From NCBI GenBank assembly GCA_036362985.1, contig JAYGXS010000004.1, forward strand, positions 34,047,561-34,111,560: 64,000 nt of DNA. Direction: 5' to 3'. Source of the stretch: Ligula intestinalis (lineage: Eukaryota; Platyhelminthes; Cestoda; Diphyllobothriidea; Diphyllobothriidae). The notes beneath the pieces were generated by a model. The model was not told the DNA's origin. It saw only the letters and a program-made list of their open reading frames with translations, and made no database searches. Shown here in pieces: positions 35,440 through 47,559 of this stretch. Made by a program: the position numbers and the translations under genes. How positions within the stretch are numbered: the stretch's first letter is position 1; each line of letters begins with the position of its first letter.

Positions 35440-35850
35440 CAGAATGTATACGACATGCAGTTTGGAAACTTTGAGTGCAAGTGTAATTGTCGGTAGGGTA
35501 AAAAAGCAATCGGTTTTTTTGAAAGTATTTAAAACCTGAAAGATACCTTTTCGTCAAACGCAAAATTTGAAGAAGTAAGCTTTGTTCTTTGTAAAATATA
35601 TTTGAGTTTATAAGATCATCAAAAACCAGAAGAAATACAAATGCTACGTAAGAACCCATTTTCTGCTAATTATATTTTCTGTAGGTGGTCAAAAAGAAGC
35701 TATTCCAAAAGCCGGCATCCTGTCGTGACTGAAATATCTTGCGATAAGATCGCACAATAAACATTACTGCAGCCCTCCTTAAGAAGTTTGCTTGAATGAT
35801 AAGAACATTTCAGAATTTCCATTGACCTTTCATGAGATCGGAAATCTGCC
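35440..35850 (-). repeat. Repeat family F, copy 4 (right arm of second inverted pair)
   Basis: Reverse complement gives TCTCATGAAAGGTCAATGGA, ATTTCAGTCACGACAGGATG and GCCGGCTTTTGGAATAGCTTC, collinear with 34985-35280. Confidence 0.62.
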
Positions 35851-35867
35851 CTATATTACGGAGGTGT

Positions 35868-36375
35868 AGTGGGCGTTAGCGCCACGGTTGAAACCCGCGA
35901 TCGTTGACTCACCGTGTCCCACTGCTGTTGATGGCGTGCCTCGGGCCAGGCAACCTGACGCGCGACCTTCACTGGTAGCGAACGCACGCACAGTGTCTCT
36001 GTATTCTGGCCTCAACCCACAGTGGTGTGACCTCAATCCGTCTGGACAGACCTCAAGACCGTGGCAACTGCCAGACGTACTGACACGTGACCTACTAACG
36101 TGCCCACGCTCCCGCACGGTCCAACCAATGAACTTCAAGGCTGCAGCCAACGGTGGCCGCTCGAATGGTTGCTTCCCGACATCACTCCGGACCTAGTTCG
36201 CCTGACGGCTAGACGTGCTCTCCGGCAGTCAAGATTTCTCCTAATTCTTGTGTACACAATACATTTTTTGTACTTCTCTGGCCTTCCCAAGACTTCTTTC
36301 TCCCCTCCAAAGGAATCAGGCCTGGAAGATCGTAGCCGTAAGGGTCAAATCTTAAAAGCCTTAACACCACGCGAT
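35868..36375 (-). repeat. Dispersed repeat family AB (B-type), copy 8
   Basis: Reverse complement begins GGTGTTAAGGC, has TACGATCTTCCAGGCCTG and GAAGTCTTGGGAAGGCC, and ends in GGCGCTAACGCCCACTACAC, the family 3' end. About 500 bp, probably near full length. It begins about 20 bp beyond family F copy 4. Confidence 0.72.
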
Positions 36376-36379
36376 AGCG

Positions 36380-37785
36380 ATGCATATTCCCGCATCCAAC
36401 TGATAATTTTTGTCTGGAAGAGATTTTAGCTTTCCAAAATAAAATGACCTCTTGTATTTTTCTACTCAGCCGAACTGGATCTTCTCAAAAGGAGATGCAT
36501 CTTGCCTTTTTCCAGTTTAACGTGGGTGCAAACGCCGTACTGTTGAAGGGCAATTTACTGTCTTGCCAATGGCCAGCTTTTATAGAGAGGGGCGATCAAG
36601 TAAACAATACCAGACTTAGAATAACAAAGGCTACCTATATACCTGTGTTGGTCCTTTGCCATACTTTTATTTATCCTCATCTTTCTCTACTTATTCTATT
36701 GTTTACGCATTTCTTTGACTTACACTTCTATTTGTTTAAGTTCATGTAATAAGTGTTACGTCAAACACTTCAGCTGGTGTACATTACGGTAACAATAGCT
36801 AATATTTGACCCACTGTCTTTGCTCTCCATTGGTCGATTTAGGCAGGCAATTTCGTTATATCGTGTCTATCCTGCACAGCTTATTTTGACTTTTTCTTAG
36901 CATGGGATCGTATAACTGATCGTTCGTACACGCTAAATACCTGTCTAATTCGAGCCATCTTCAGCCAGCCGCAGTCCTTGGCGAGGAAGCGAAACCACTC
37001 TGCACTCAATGTCCTGTTTTTTCTTGGACGAAATAAGACATGCGCAATTACGATGCTGCGAAGAAAAAAAGCATGTATAACATAATTAGCATAAGGCACG
37101 TTAAAACTATGTCTAGATCCATCTGTTAGTGAGAAAACGAGACAAATTCAACTGGAATTTTTGTGGTTCTGTACGACCGAGCCCTGCATACAGTGTGAAG
37201 GTTCCATCGATGTAAGCAGTTGCTTCACTCTAGTCGTGAACCACGATTATCGTGAGACTACCCCACCTGGGCTTTAAATACGGAGATCCCCCGTAGGAAT
37301 AAACTACTTGCCTTAACGACTTAGGGGTTCTTACCTCATTCCGAAGTCCAGCCCGAACCGACAGCAATGCTGGCAACTGCCTTGCTGGCGCTTTAGTGTA
37401 CGTGGGGATCGCTACTGGGCCTCCACTCCAGGTTAAGGTGCATCTGGATTTTGTCAGAATGGGGGTCAGATTGGCTAACGACACAAGTTTATCTGGCTGC
37501 GTTGTCAGCACGAAGCTAGTACGTGTGTTTGCTAGCATGACTTAGGGGTAGGACACCAGACTGCGTCAGCCACTGTGCCCAACCCTAGCACCAGATTACT
37601 GACGGCAGAGCTGGGTGAACAGATTCTCACTAGAATACACCCCGCACAATTGAATGGATCACGATGCACTAAAAATTACTACTTTAAATGGTGGCCAAAT
37701 GAAAGGCTATATCGTTTCCCATTGAAGTATCTTGGAATAGTTAAAAGAGCGAGAATCGACCTCTAATGGCTCCTTCGCAATGTGC
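36380..37785. other. Intergenic, nothing recognised
   Basis: Short ORFs only; no match to other repeats in the window. Confidence 0.45.
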
Positions 37786-37789
37786 TCTC

Positions 37790-38080
37790 CATTGCACTCC
37801 TACTGGATGAAGGAATTCGGACAACTTTGCTGCTCAAGAAGCTTCAAAGTAGTCGCTGCAAGCATCGCGTACAGAAACATGCCGAGTCGTTGTAAAAGTT
37901 TCTATGAGCGCGGGTTTAGCGAAGCCTTGTCCAGTCATCAGCCAATCAGGAAAGTGTGCAGGTGTTGGCATCAGAGCTCGCGGGAAATTGATTAACTTTG
38001 GGAGACGACGCGTCGACAACAGAGGCTGCAAGAGTACAAGAACGCGCTGAGGAAAGAGGATGAGTCAGCGCTGGGCGCGC
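37790..38080 (-). repeat. Dispersed repeat family I, copy 5
   Basis: Reverse complement starts CCCAGCGCTGACTCATCCTC, then TGCAGCCTCTGTTGTCGACG and a TGATTGGCTGATG block, similar in order to the 62-kb and 1.8-kb copies. Confidence 0.5.
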
Positions 38081-38734
38081 GGGCAGACAAAGGTTTTGGG
38101 GGATGAGAAGGTAAATACGCGCAGCACTACCGAATTCAGGCTGCCACAGTCTAATAGATGCTGTGGGGTTTCGTACGTGCGTGACACGCGGCTGCTCTGT
38201 GGCGAACTGACGCCCATACGCAAGTCGCGGCTCATTTGACGAGACCCGGCCACACATTCAAGTGCGCTGAGTCCAAAATTCTCGTGAGAGGTCACAATCG
38301 CGTGAGCAGCGAATTGCTTGAGTCGTGTTTCATGACGAACGCAACCCATATTTACTGTTGAGACTCAACTTGGCCAATGCAATTCACCGCTCGGGGAGCG
38401 CATAGGCTAACACATCGTCCAAAGCTGATGAGCGCGATGGCCGAGCAATCATCAGGCCAACCTCCAACGCGGGTAATGAAATTTCAGCAGATAACCTTAC
38501 CTAATCCCTTGCTTTCCGTAGATGGAGCCATTACTAATGAAAATGTTGGATATTACCTTTTAAATAAAGCATTTTCTCGCTCTTTTACATGCCGGCCATC
38601 AAGTACTTAGTTGCACCAGAGGATAATCACCCTCGATGCAGGGGTAACCGTTTAGTGTAATGCGTATGCAGCAGCATAGTTACTACATTCCATAAATACT
38701 GCAACTCCCTCTGTGCTAATTGCTCGTATCTGAT

Positions 38735-38830
38735 TCTGTCTCTGAAGATGGATTCGATCTGGGACCCGAAATGTCAGGCCAATAAAGTGCCTTCCCAGCG
38801 ATCGCGTCCACTTCTCAAATATTAGTCAGT
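38735..38830 (+). repeat. Repeat family M, copy 1, with hammerhead-like core
   Basis: GTCTCTGAAGATGG, then TCTGGGACCCGAAATGTCAG, GCCAATAAAG and CCAGCGATCGCGTCCACTTC. CTGAAGA is at 38742-38748 and GAAA at 38768-38771, separated by a GG..CC-type helix. Other copies: 61575-61680(-) and 62380-62465(+). Confidence 0.6.
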
Positions 38831-38839
38831 TTGGGCAAT

Positions 38840-40135
38840 CGTCCCGATTTTGACATCTGTTTGATTTTAAAACGAACAAAGTGACAGTCACAACCACCGA
38901 GCATAGTGGCTCAATTGTTTGGGGGGGGGGGGGCTTTTGCCAAATTCACGCCGAACTCTTTCCCGAGACTTTACCCTCATCAATGTTTACGTTAATAAAT
39001 TGCATAGGGATGGGTACAAAAGTTAACCGTTTTTCGGTTCAGCTAACCACCTCGGTTCCTTTCGAACTTCACTCAAAACGCTTGACCGTTGGCTATGAAG
39101 GAGTCAAGCAAAGTTTAACTATCGGCTTGCGACGGATGTTATGGTTCGTTCCAGAGCTTCTGGTGACCTATTCAGTTACCTGCAGCTCGTGTTGACGGAC
39201 AACTTGACTACTTCACGCCTACACTGGCCTTAGGGAGGCAGGATTCAGTCAAACCTTGGTATCCACGACGGTTAAGCACCATAGCTACCCGTGAATAGCC
39301 GAAATCCACAAATTTTGGAGCCCCTCTATAAACGTTAATAATTGCCAATTTTAATGTTCAAACACCAAATATACCTTAAACTATCATCCTAAAAACATTG
39401 TTGTGACTTAAAAATCAGATTTCAATATTATCCTTTAACATTTATGACTTGCAGCTAATCGTCAACGCACCTACAAGTCACCCCACACGCAAGCCTGCAC
39501 ATTTTGCCATACAGTTTTCAAGTATTATTGTTTTCTTATAACTTACACTGTAGGAGTCACCTTGGTACCTTCAAAAATTGTATTGCGTTTAGGTGTTTGA
39601 GTTTTACAAGGTCATGTTCTTTCAGGGGAGCTTTGGATGCAGAATTTACCTATCGGTTGGTGACCGTTTTTTAAGGAAAAAAATACGTTCGACTTGCAGT
39701 TTTTTGTGCTAATCTTGATATTGGAAAATTAATGAAACATTTTTATTTTAAAAAATGCATTGAGCCACAAAAGCGGAAATAATTAGCCAATGGTTGAAGT
39801 ATTCTCTCCTAAAAAATCTGAATCGCTGAATTGCGAATATGTTCGGGATCAACCGTAAATCAGTAAGAATTTGGAAACCAACAGTCGTGCGTTACATCGA
39901 ATGGACTTTTGAGTCTGCTTGTCGTTTTATCTGTAAGCACTTCTTATTGCCGCGTTTGGGTGGAAATAACCTTCCCTTTTCAAACTCGCTGACCTTTAGG
40001 ATGTCCAAACAGGGCGCGCGTTACTACAGTCGTTCACAACGCCGCCTCGACAGTTGTCTGACAGAAAACAGTTACGCCTAACGGCTTAATGAAGGGGTGG
40101 TCTCCTGTGGTATCCAGACCTCTGAAATATATGTT
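38840..40135. other. Intergenic with poly-G run
   Basis: A 13-base G run lies at 38921-38933. The 104-residue ORF at 38881 reads through it and has no family resemblance. Remaining sequence is AT-rich and unassigned. Confidence 0.45.
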
Positions 40136-40139
40136 TTAG

Positions 40140-40480
40140 AAGACCAATTGGTGAGCATGCGCGCGCTTTTGATAAATTCCCGTCGGGCCAGTACACTTTT
40201 TTATATGGGAAGGGAGTATAAGCTAAAACATGCGATCAATGATGTTCGTCTTTTCATACAAGTGAATCGTGTAAATAGGGGGGAGAGGGAGGATGAAAGA
40301 CAGCGGGTTCGGGGGCAGTGAGGGTTTGGTGGAGCCAGGGGGAAGAGCAAGAGGGGAGAGAAGGTGCGGGGGCGTGCAGGCAGTTAAGTGGCCGTCGGCC
40401 ATGCTAAGCGCGGAGCTCTCAGACGTTTCTTTCGCGCGCACAGGCATTTGCTGTTGCTAGCCCACGCTGATCCAGGGACT
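40140..40480 (+). repeat. Dispersed repeat family H, copy 1
   Basis: Shares AGACCANTTGGYGAGC, ACATGCG, CAAGYGAATCG, GGGAATAGG/GTAAATAGG, GGTTYGG and the GGCCGTCGGCCATGC-type block with 45548-45865 in the same orientation. Confidence 0.6.
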
Positions 40481-41080
40481 TCAATAGTTTTTTGGGACCT
40501 TATAAATCATACCGAAGGCTTCACTGGGCTCCACACGATGCCCGGAATCAATCATTTGTGCGAGTAAGTGCTGCTTATGCACTCAAATTTGCCTTTCCTC
40601 AGCCAGCCCAGGAGTTATTCCTGATTCTTTTGAATAGGCTTCTACTCGTGTGACCAATCTCATCTGTCCCACAGGAGTCGATGCTCACTGAGGTGTCCGA
40701 GCTGGCAACCTGTCCTTACCTTTCCCGTGCAAGACCTGGCTGATTTAGAAAAATAGCCGAAACCTCGCTGCTGGGAAGATTCGTAACACGGCATGGTCAA
40801 GGCGTCCTCTCAGGAGTTCCTTTGCCGCCTGCCCTTGGAAGGCAGATTTAAGAAATAGGGTCTTCTTCTCCACTGAAAGTTTGCTGGTTTGAACTGGTCT
40901 CATGGTAATACTCTTCATAATAAATCCATCAGGATACTCATTCATGTGAAGCAGGTCCTGGATATTTATAAGGTCTTCCTCGATACTGCCTGCCGAAAAA
41001 ATATTTTAAGCCCTTTACGCCAAGCAACGGACTATGTTGTGCTTCTGTTGTATGGGTACGAAACTGTCGAAGTCCGTATG

Positions 41081-41605
41081 CAGTAGTTGCCGGTTATTAA
41101 GCCCATGGTTTATAGGCCCAGCCGCGTATTAAGCCCCAATCAGCTTGGGACGGAATTTTACATAGAAAAATCCGCCGGCTAATAAGCCCAGTCGCCGGCT
41201 ACAAAGCCCAGTTTGCCAGCAGGACAGATTGAGATTCTCGCCTCTCTGCGTGCGCAACGCGGTCTACAGGCATCAGATTTCACAAAATTAGACGATTTCT
41301 GGTGCCTGGAGAAGGACATCAAAGAGCACTTGCGATTGCAGTTTCCTCCAAAACAACTGACACTAGACCACTTTTTAAACGTCTCGCAAATCATTTTTGC
41401 TTTTGTTATTACGTAAAATACAGACAAACAGCATTCTTTTCTTGTACATAACCAAGTTCTACACATAATACAGTACGTATGTAACGTAAAGTGCCTATCC
41501 AGCGTTTGCTAATCAAGAACTAGGACTCTCCAGTTATTGCGACCGCCGCTTATTAAGCCAAATTTGGTCTGGGCCCGAGGTGGGCTTAACAGCCGACGAC
41601 TACTC
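41081..41605. mobile_element. pogo/Tigger-like MITE, older copy
   Basis: Begins CAGTAGTTGCCGG and ends CCGACGACTACTC, followed by TA. It is the reverse-orientation homologue of 54535-55028 along its full ~500 bp. Internal GGCTTATTAAGCCC-like motifs recur near both ends. The small ORFs inside are not conserved as a transposase. Confidence 0.72.
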
Positions 41606-41609
41606 TATT

Positions 41610-42825
41610 ACTCAAACCAGGTTTCCTTTCGCTAAAAGCTCCTTCGGAAGCTATCTTCAAGTCTTAGGGTTATGTGTTTTGACAAAAACGACTGCATGTT
41701 TTCCCGTGTAGTTTGAGAACGCTCAGCCCACTCCATTGAGCGCCATAATTCATCTTCTCCGATAAGCTGCCATAAAATCTATTCTGTATCCTTTCCGACA
41801 CTCATTGAAGATAATGTCCCTTCTCAGTTGTAAAATCGCTACTTTGAAAACACAACATTTATTGTTGATCGCTGATTTTATTCTGTAACCCCTATGAAAC
41901 CGCAATGCAGAACGTCCCGGACTTCGCACCAGCATACCTGCAGTTAATTAACGTGGACGCTCACTGCCCCTACACGGCCAACAGTATATTCACAACACCC
42001 CTATGCGACCTTAATTAATTACCTCCGAGGACAATTCACGGGTCATGATCACATCTTTGGAAAATTTCACACCCTTGTATTCAGCTGTGCGAATTGATAT
42101 TTACGTTAGGCACCGTCTTATCTACCTACTATGGTCGATCTCCCCCCCCATGGTCAGCGATTTTTGAAACATTTCAGCTGTTTTGATACACTCATATTTT
42201 TCTGGCAAAGGAATGCCTCCAGTTCGGAGGCATTTGTGTGCATCATAAGGCTAAAACTGTAGCTCATTAAAGTCAAGTTTTTACTGTTCGCATGTTGATG
42301 CAAAGTTTCTCTCAAGATGACCAAGGCGTCTGTCTATATTCGCTTCGCTAGTGAGTTGGTGGGATTTAAATTTTGGCGAGAAAGCAACTGGTGCTAAAAC
42401 ACAAACAGTGTGAGCAAAATTGCTCGAACCGTTCTGCGAAATAGAAAAAATACAACCTAGATAGAGTTTAAGTACACACTGGCACTAAGTTTGATTTTTA
42501 GCTAATTTATTTACGCCAAAGGTGTGAGCTTTGGATTACCGGATAATATGCTTTTTTCGGACGTTTCGGTATTCCGGACTAACGCGTAAGTCAATTCCAA
42601 ATGCAAACAGCAATTTTTTTAGTAAAGTACTATTAAATAAATGATAAAGAATAGGCCACATATAATTTTCAACGGTAGATACCCATAGACACTAAGAAAG
42701 GAGGTGGCCAAATAAAACGCCTGACTCTAGACGATCAAAAAAAACCAGCCTTCGCTAACTTCTGTGAAACGCGCACACAAGAACACTTTAAAGATAGGAG
42801 CCGGCATTCATGAGATTGATCATAT
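41610..42825. other. Intergenic, nothing recognised
   Basis: AT-rich, no ORFs of note. A distant similarity to family F may exist near 42700. Confidence 0.4.
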
Positions 42826-42829
42826 TGTC

Positions 42830-42985
42830 AGCAAAGACAAGAGAGACTGTAGTGGTCATTTCTTCGTCAGCCAGACATAGCTAGCCCCAAGTGGTGCATC
42901 AATCAAGGCTCGGACTCGCGGTCTTTTTAATCAGAGTCTAACGCCCTAACCAGTGAGTCACGAGCTCGTTTTCTTGTCAGGTTAG
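42830..42985 (-). mobile_element. tRNA-derived SINE (family D), copy 4, helix II deleted
   Basis: Minus strand: CGTGACTCACTGGTTAGGGC (A-box region), CGCGAGTCCGAGCCTTG (B-box region), GGCTAGCTATGTCTGG, then CTGACGAAGAAATGACC. The core CTGACGA runs straight into AGAAA, so helix II is missing. Tail GTCTCTCTTGTCTTTGCTG is present. Confidence 0.7.
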
Positions 42986-42999
42986 ATCGTTATCTTTAC

Positions 43000-43639
43000 C
43001 AGCACTGCTATCTGCCATACAAATACCTACTACAACTGCTATCAGGAGCCGAGAAATGGGGCCCAATGCAAAGGCAGAACGGGACACGTTAGTTACCAAG
43101 CGATTGGTGAACATTCATCAACGAGTATTCCTGAAACTTTCGACGAACTAGAACAAAAAAGACCACTCAGTTGGAGTTTTGAAAAGCACAAAAATTAAGT
43201 ATGATCTTCGACTAATTTCTTTACCTCTCGATGTGAAATTCAGATTATGTGGGTATATGCTTTTTTAAGTAAGCCGAGTTCACACCAATTCACCTAGTTT
43301 AACTATAAGAAAAGAATTGGCAGATAAACCAGCTATCATGGTTTCTTCGTCTAAAATTGCGAACTCTGGCATTTACAGATATCAGTCAGTCAACGAAAAC
43401 GTTACATTTATCCAGATGCGTTATGTAGATTTAGGAACAAGATGACAGCTATCGCGGTCAAATGGTGGGGAGTATTAACTAGGTCCCTAAAAGTATACAC
43501 GTAGGGTAATTTGTGAAAAATGAAAACTAACTTTTACTTGTCATAGAAATGTATCAAGACTTGAATTCCCCTGTACCATGGAGGCATCAATCAGTTATAT
43601 TTCTGGAATGACTTTTAAGTGACCCAATTCCAAGTGCAA
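43000..43639. other. Intergenic, nothing recognised
   Basis: No ORFs or repeat matches identified. Confidence 0.4.
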
Positions 43640-44170
43640 GCTGCAACGATGAAACGTGTGCATCAGGGGATGCCAAACCCGTTCCAATCCAGCACAGCAG
43701 CCCTGTAGTGTTTCTGCAGCCCACCTTCTCCTAACGCGAGACGCCACAGACGAGGTCACTCAGAGCATAGGACCTCGTGTAAAACAGTTTTTGGCGTGCT
43801 GCAGACCAGGCGCAAACATGCACACCTTGCTCCCCGGTCTCGGCCTCAATCCAGAGCGGGTTGACCTCAATCCGTCCATTACTATTTCCGCGTAAGTAGA
43901 CTAGCCTCATTTGGTAGGTTGGTCTCCATCTGTCAGGACACAGACTTCAATGTGGTGACTGCGGCCAGACATCACTTTGGTAACTGTCCCGCTCGGATGC
44001 AGAACTGCACTCGTCCGAGTCAAATCTCTTACAATATATTCTTCCAACCCTTCTCTACAGGGTACATTCTTCATACCACTCTGGCCTTCCCATAACTTCT
44101 CTCCTCTCCTAAGGAACCAGGCCTGGAAGATTGCAGCTGTTAATGTTAAATCTATTAGTCTTAATACTCC
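43640..44170 (-). repeat. Dispersed repeat family AB (B-type), copy 9
   Basis: Reverse complement includes TGCAATCTTCCAGGCCTGG, GGTTCCTTAGGAGAGG and AAGTTATGGGAAGGCCAGAG, as at 45.9 kb. The two ORFs at 43656 and 43977 are inside it. Confidence 0.65.
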
Positions 44171-44394
44171 TCGATGGTCCCTCCATCAGTCTCAGTATGC
44201 GATTTTAATGCTCGTACTAGCGGTAGCTCCTCACGCAGACCAACAAATGCTGACATGGCGTACGGATTTGCCGCCAACATGCAACTCAATAACCCAACCA
44301 CCGATTTTCTCTAGCCACCCTATCAACGAGGCTCCTTTCTGTTATTTGCGGCCGCCCACACTGCCTAAAACATAAACATTGGTACATATATAGG

Positions 44395-44837
44395 TTTTAA
44401 GGCTAAGATGGTTAACCCTAACACCTACAATCTTCCTTAGGAGATAGGAGAAGTCTTGGAAAGGCAGAATAGATGGAACATTATATTGTTAACGGAGTTA
44501 GGGGAAAGTTGTCAATCGGTCTTGCAAGGCGTCTGACCGTGAGGCCGGTTTCGCCGCGACCGCGACGCGCGAGGCGTAATTCCAAGTGTCCTCTGACCGC
44601 AATCATCCCGGGCAGGCACCTAATACTCGCTTTGTCTCGGTAGACTGGTGGTGATTGGTTACACAGCGCAAGGTTGGCAAGGCGAGGCTGGGTGTGTTCG
44701 CAAGCAGTTCAGACCATTGAGCGAGAACGGACAGCGTGTGCCGGCAAGTAGCGCGTGACAGCAGGCGGCATTAGGCGCGCAGGCCAAAGGCGCCATCCGT
44801 CAGATCTTCGGTTCCAGGTGGCTGCTAGGGCCACTAC
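44395..44837 (+). repeat. Dispersed repeat family AB (B-type), copy 10
   Basis: AAGGCTAAGATGGTTAACCC, ACACCTACAATCTTCCTTAG, GAAGTCTTGGAAAGGCAGA, and the 3' end GGCTGCTAGGGCCACTACAC. Confidence 0.75.
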
Positions 44838-44984
44838 ACATATCTCATTCGGCCAATTTCACTATTCATGCTCCTCTCGGTTTTTCACTTGAACTCCGGT
44901 CTAGGAAAGGAACGCTTTTACTGGCCTATCACAAGGTCCATGTTTCAACGCTTGACCGCTTGCGTCTTTTGCATATGTATACCG

Positions 44985-45290
44985 GTGGCGGCCAATTCTG
45001 GCTGTCCTGACCGGCCAATCATCTTCAGCGTTGAGTCATGCATGATCACGTTGGAGGCGCTGTGACGACTCCTTCGGTCTCACACGTCGAGAGGCCGGCC
45101 TCACGCTTCAAACGTGCCCTCGTCGGGCAGCCAACTTCTTCCATACTTTTCTCCAATAGTTTTGTCCGGAATACCCTCTTCCTCTCCATTGGAATCCTAC
45201 TACTTCCCCTCCCATATAGAACTGAATCTGAGGATCGTAACAGCTACGACCTTCCTAAGTATCTTAAGCGACCGCGATAAGCTTCACTTC
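44985..45290 (-). repeat. Dispersed repeat family AB (A-type), copy 11
   Basis: Reverse complement shows AAGATGATTGGCCGGTCAGG, GAGCGTGTGAGACCG-like blocks and GGAAGAAGTTGGCTGCCCG, matching the copies at 18 and 25 kb. Confidence 0.65.
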
Positions 45291-45547
45291 CAGAAAATTG
45301 AACATTTAAACTTAAAAAAAAACAGATGAACGAAGCGATGACTGGCCGGTTTGATGTTAGCATGGCACATTTGCAAAAATGTATTACTGAAGCAACAATT
45401 TTTCTCAAAGGGAATTGATCCAGCTTCCCTGAACAACTTCCCTTACTGTCATGCAAAATTCAAAAGGATGCCGAATTTTATTCTGCTTAATATGTAATAT
45501 CTTTATAATGCTGTTCGGCTTCCATGATACATAACGCTAATCGATAG

Positions 45548-45865
45548 TTCAGAAGACCAGTTGGCGAGCCTACTTAAGTAGGGCCGGTAAGGGCACGGGA
45601 TACAATTTAAAACATGCGCGTCTTTCCCTGCAAGCGAATCGCGGGAATAGGTGGGGGGGCTTTGGTCGATAAGCCAAAGATGGTTACGTGACGGGTAGGT
45701 TTCGGTGAAGCCGGTCCAGGGTGAGGGGGAGAGAAGGAGAGAGCACGGAACAGTGTGTACATTTAAGCGAACATTGGCCGTGCCGTTGGACATTGTGTGC
45801 AGCCGGATGATTTACACAGTCTCGTCAAACTAACCTAAGTCTCTGGGTCAGCGTCTGCTGGCAAC
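45548..45865 (+). repeat. Dispersed repeat family H, copy 2
   Basis: Direct-orientation match to 40140-40480: AGACCAGTTGGCGAGCC, AAAACATGCG, GTGAAGCCGG, GGGGGAGAGAAGGAGAG and GTCTGCTGGCAACA. Confidence 0.6.
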
Positions 45866-45904
45866 AGCAGAAGCGCCCTCTGCCAGGTGCAGGAAGACGG
45901 TCTT

Positions 45905-46308
45905 ATAGGTGTTAAGGCTAAGGCGATTAACTCTAACAGCTACAATCTTCGAGGCCCGGTTCCCTAGGATATGGGAGAAGTCTTGGGAAGGCCAGAGTAG
46001 GAGGAAGAGTTTATTGTGTACACAATGGAACGGAGAATAGATGGAAAGAATGTTGACTCGCGGAGTAGTGCGTCCGTTCCCTATTCCGGTAGGCTCCGGA
46101 GTGAATAGAGCATCAAGAATCGCTGGCGCATGCTTTGTCGCGGGGGCCAATGGGGCTGCTGCTGTCTAGACTAGTGTGGGCCAATTGCAGCGTGGGCCAA
46201 TGACAGTTAGCGCCTAGCCCCAAGAGTTGGTGGGCACAGGCAGGCTAGATGAGTCATGCGTCTGCGGCTGGTCTTGGGTTCCAAGTGGCTGCTAGGGCCA
46301 CTACAGTC
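45905..46308 (+). repeat. Dispersed repeat family AB (B-type), copy 12
   Basis: GTTAAGGCTAAGGCGATTAA, CAGCTACAATCTTCGAGGCC, GAAGTCTTGGGAAGGCCAG, TATTGTGTACACAATGGA and the 3' end AAGTGGCTGCTAGGGCCACT. Confidence 0.75.
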
Positions 46309-46309
46309 T

Positions 46310-47555
46310 TGTGTGCACAGCGGAACCTCCCGCAAGCCCCGCACCTGGCGTAGCTGACGGTCGCTTAACTGCATGTACTCATCCGCGCTCTCTTTCTCTC
46401 CTCCATACTCCTGAACCAACTCAATAAAACCCATCGCGTAACCAACCTTCTCTTATCGACCCAAACCCTCTATTCCCACGACTCACTCACTCACATGACG
46501 AGACGAACATTATCGACCACATGTTTGCTTCGTATCCCGTTCCCATAAATATCTGCTGGTCCGATGAGAATGTATCGAAAGCTTACGTGTGTCCGCCAAA
46601 TGCTCTTTTGCATTCTCTTATGGGAAGTTCTGCAACGTTTAGTGATAGTTGTTAAAATGTTGGGTTTTCTAGGGCCCAGCCTGCATTTATCGGAAGCCCA
46701 TTTGTGACATTCTGACGGTTCCAATCCGTTTCTGCATACGTCTCCGTAATATTTGATGACGATCAATTAAATAAAGCACACTGCGTACTTTTATGAAATG
46801 TTTTATGCTGAATGGAGTTCGAGCGGCAACCGACTGGTCTTGGGTGTGACCGAAGAGGCAATATTTCAATCACCGAGGCGGGCGGCAGTTGTAACCCTGG
46901 TTCCTACAGAATCATCCGGGGCTTGCGCATCTTTTATATCGGAGCAATACTAGTATTTCGTTTTGGAACTGCTGGCTTCTGGAGGAGTTCACTGTGTTTC
47001 ACTGACGTCTGCCTGAAAAGCGTTCTTCCGCAAAGCAGGCAGTTGGTGACAGAAAAATCTTCACGCATTGCATAAGCAAAACGTACAGTTAATCCCCTGT
47101 CTAACAAAACCTTATGAATTTTACAAGGAAATCTGTGGTTTGAAAAATCGAAAAAAAGTCTTGTAGGGAAGCCCAAATATCTATTCGCCAGCCAAATTGC
47201 CTCAAGGAATTGGTGCTTAAACCTTCAATTCTTGGTTAACGAGTGTAAATGCGTTGAAAGTGATCAAAGACTATTAAATCAAAGCCATTTATAACTGCTT
47301 TAATGAACTAAATATAACCAACACCATGAACGTAAACTATTGTTGCTCAGGCAACTCACGCCTGTCGATGGAAATTTGACCTTATATTACCGGAATTTAA
47401 AGAAAAATATGGAAATCCGGGCTACTGAAATATAAAAGTAGTTTATTATTATAAGTCAAACGTAAACAGGGCCTCTAAATACAGTCCTACCGCAAAATCA
47501 AACCATGACGCGTTCCCCGAAGTAAAGGAACGACTGACCATAAAAAGAATGCATA
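46310..47555. other. Intergenic, nothing recognised
   Basis: Short ORFs on both strands without family resemblance; sequence becomes AT-rich after 47200. Confidence 0.4.
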
Positions 47556-47559
47556 TTGT

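Noticed and set aside
36100..36429. 109-codon ORF and neighbouring ORFs at 35851-36196
   Set aside because: Entirely inside a family AB repeat.
38881..39195. 104-codon ORF reading through a poly-G run
   Set aside because: Frame depends on the length of the G run; no family resemblance.
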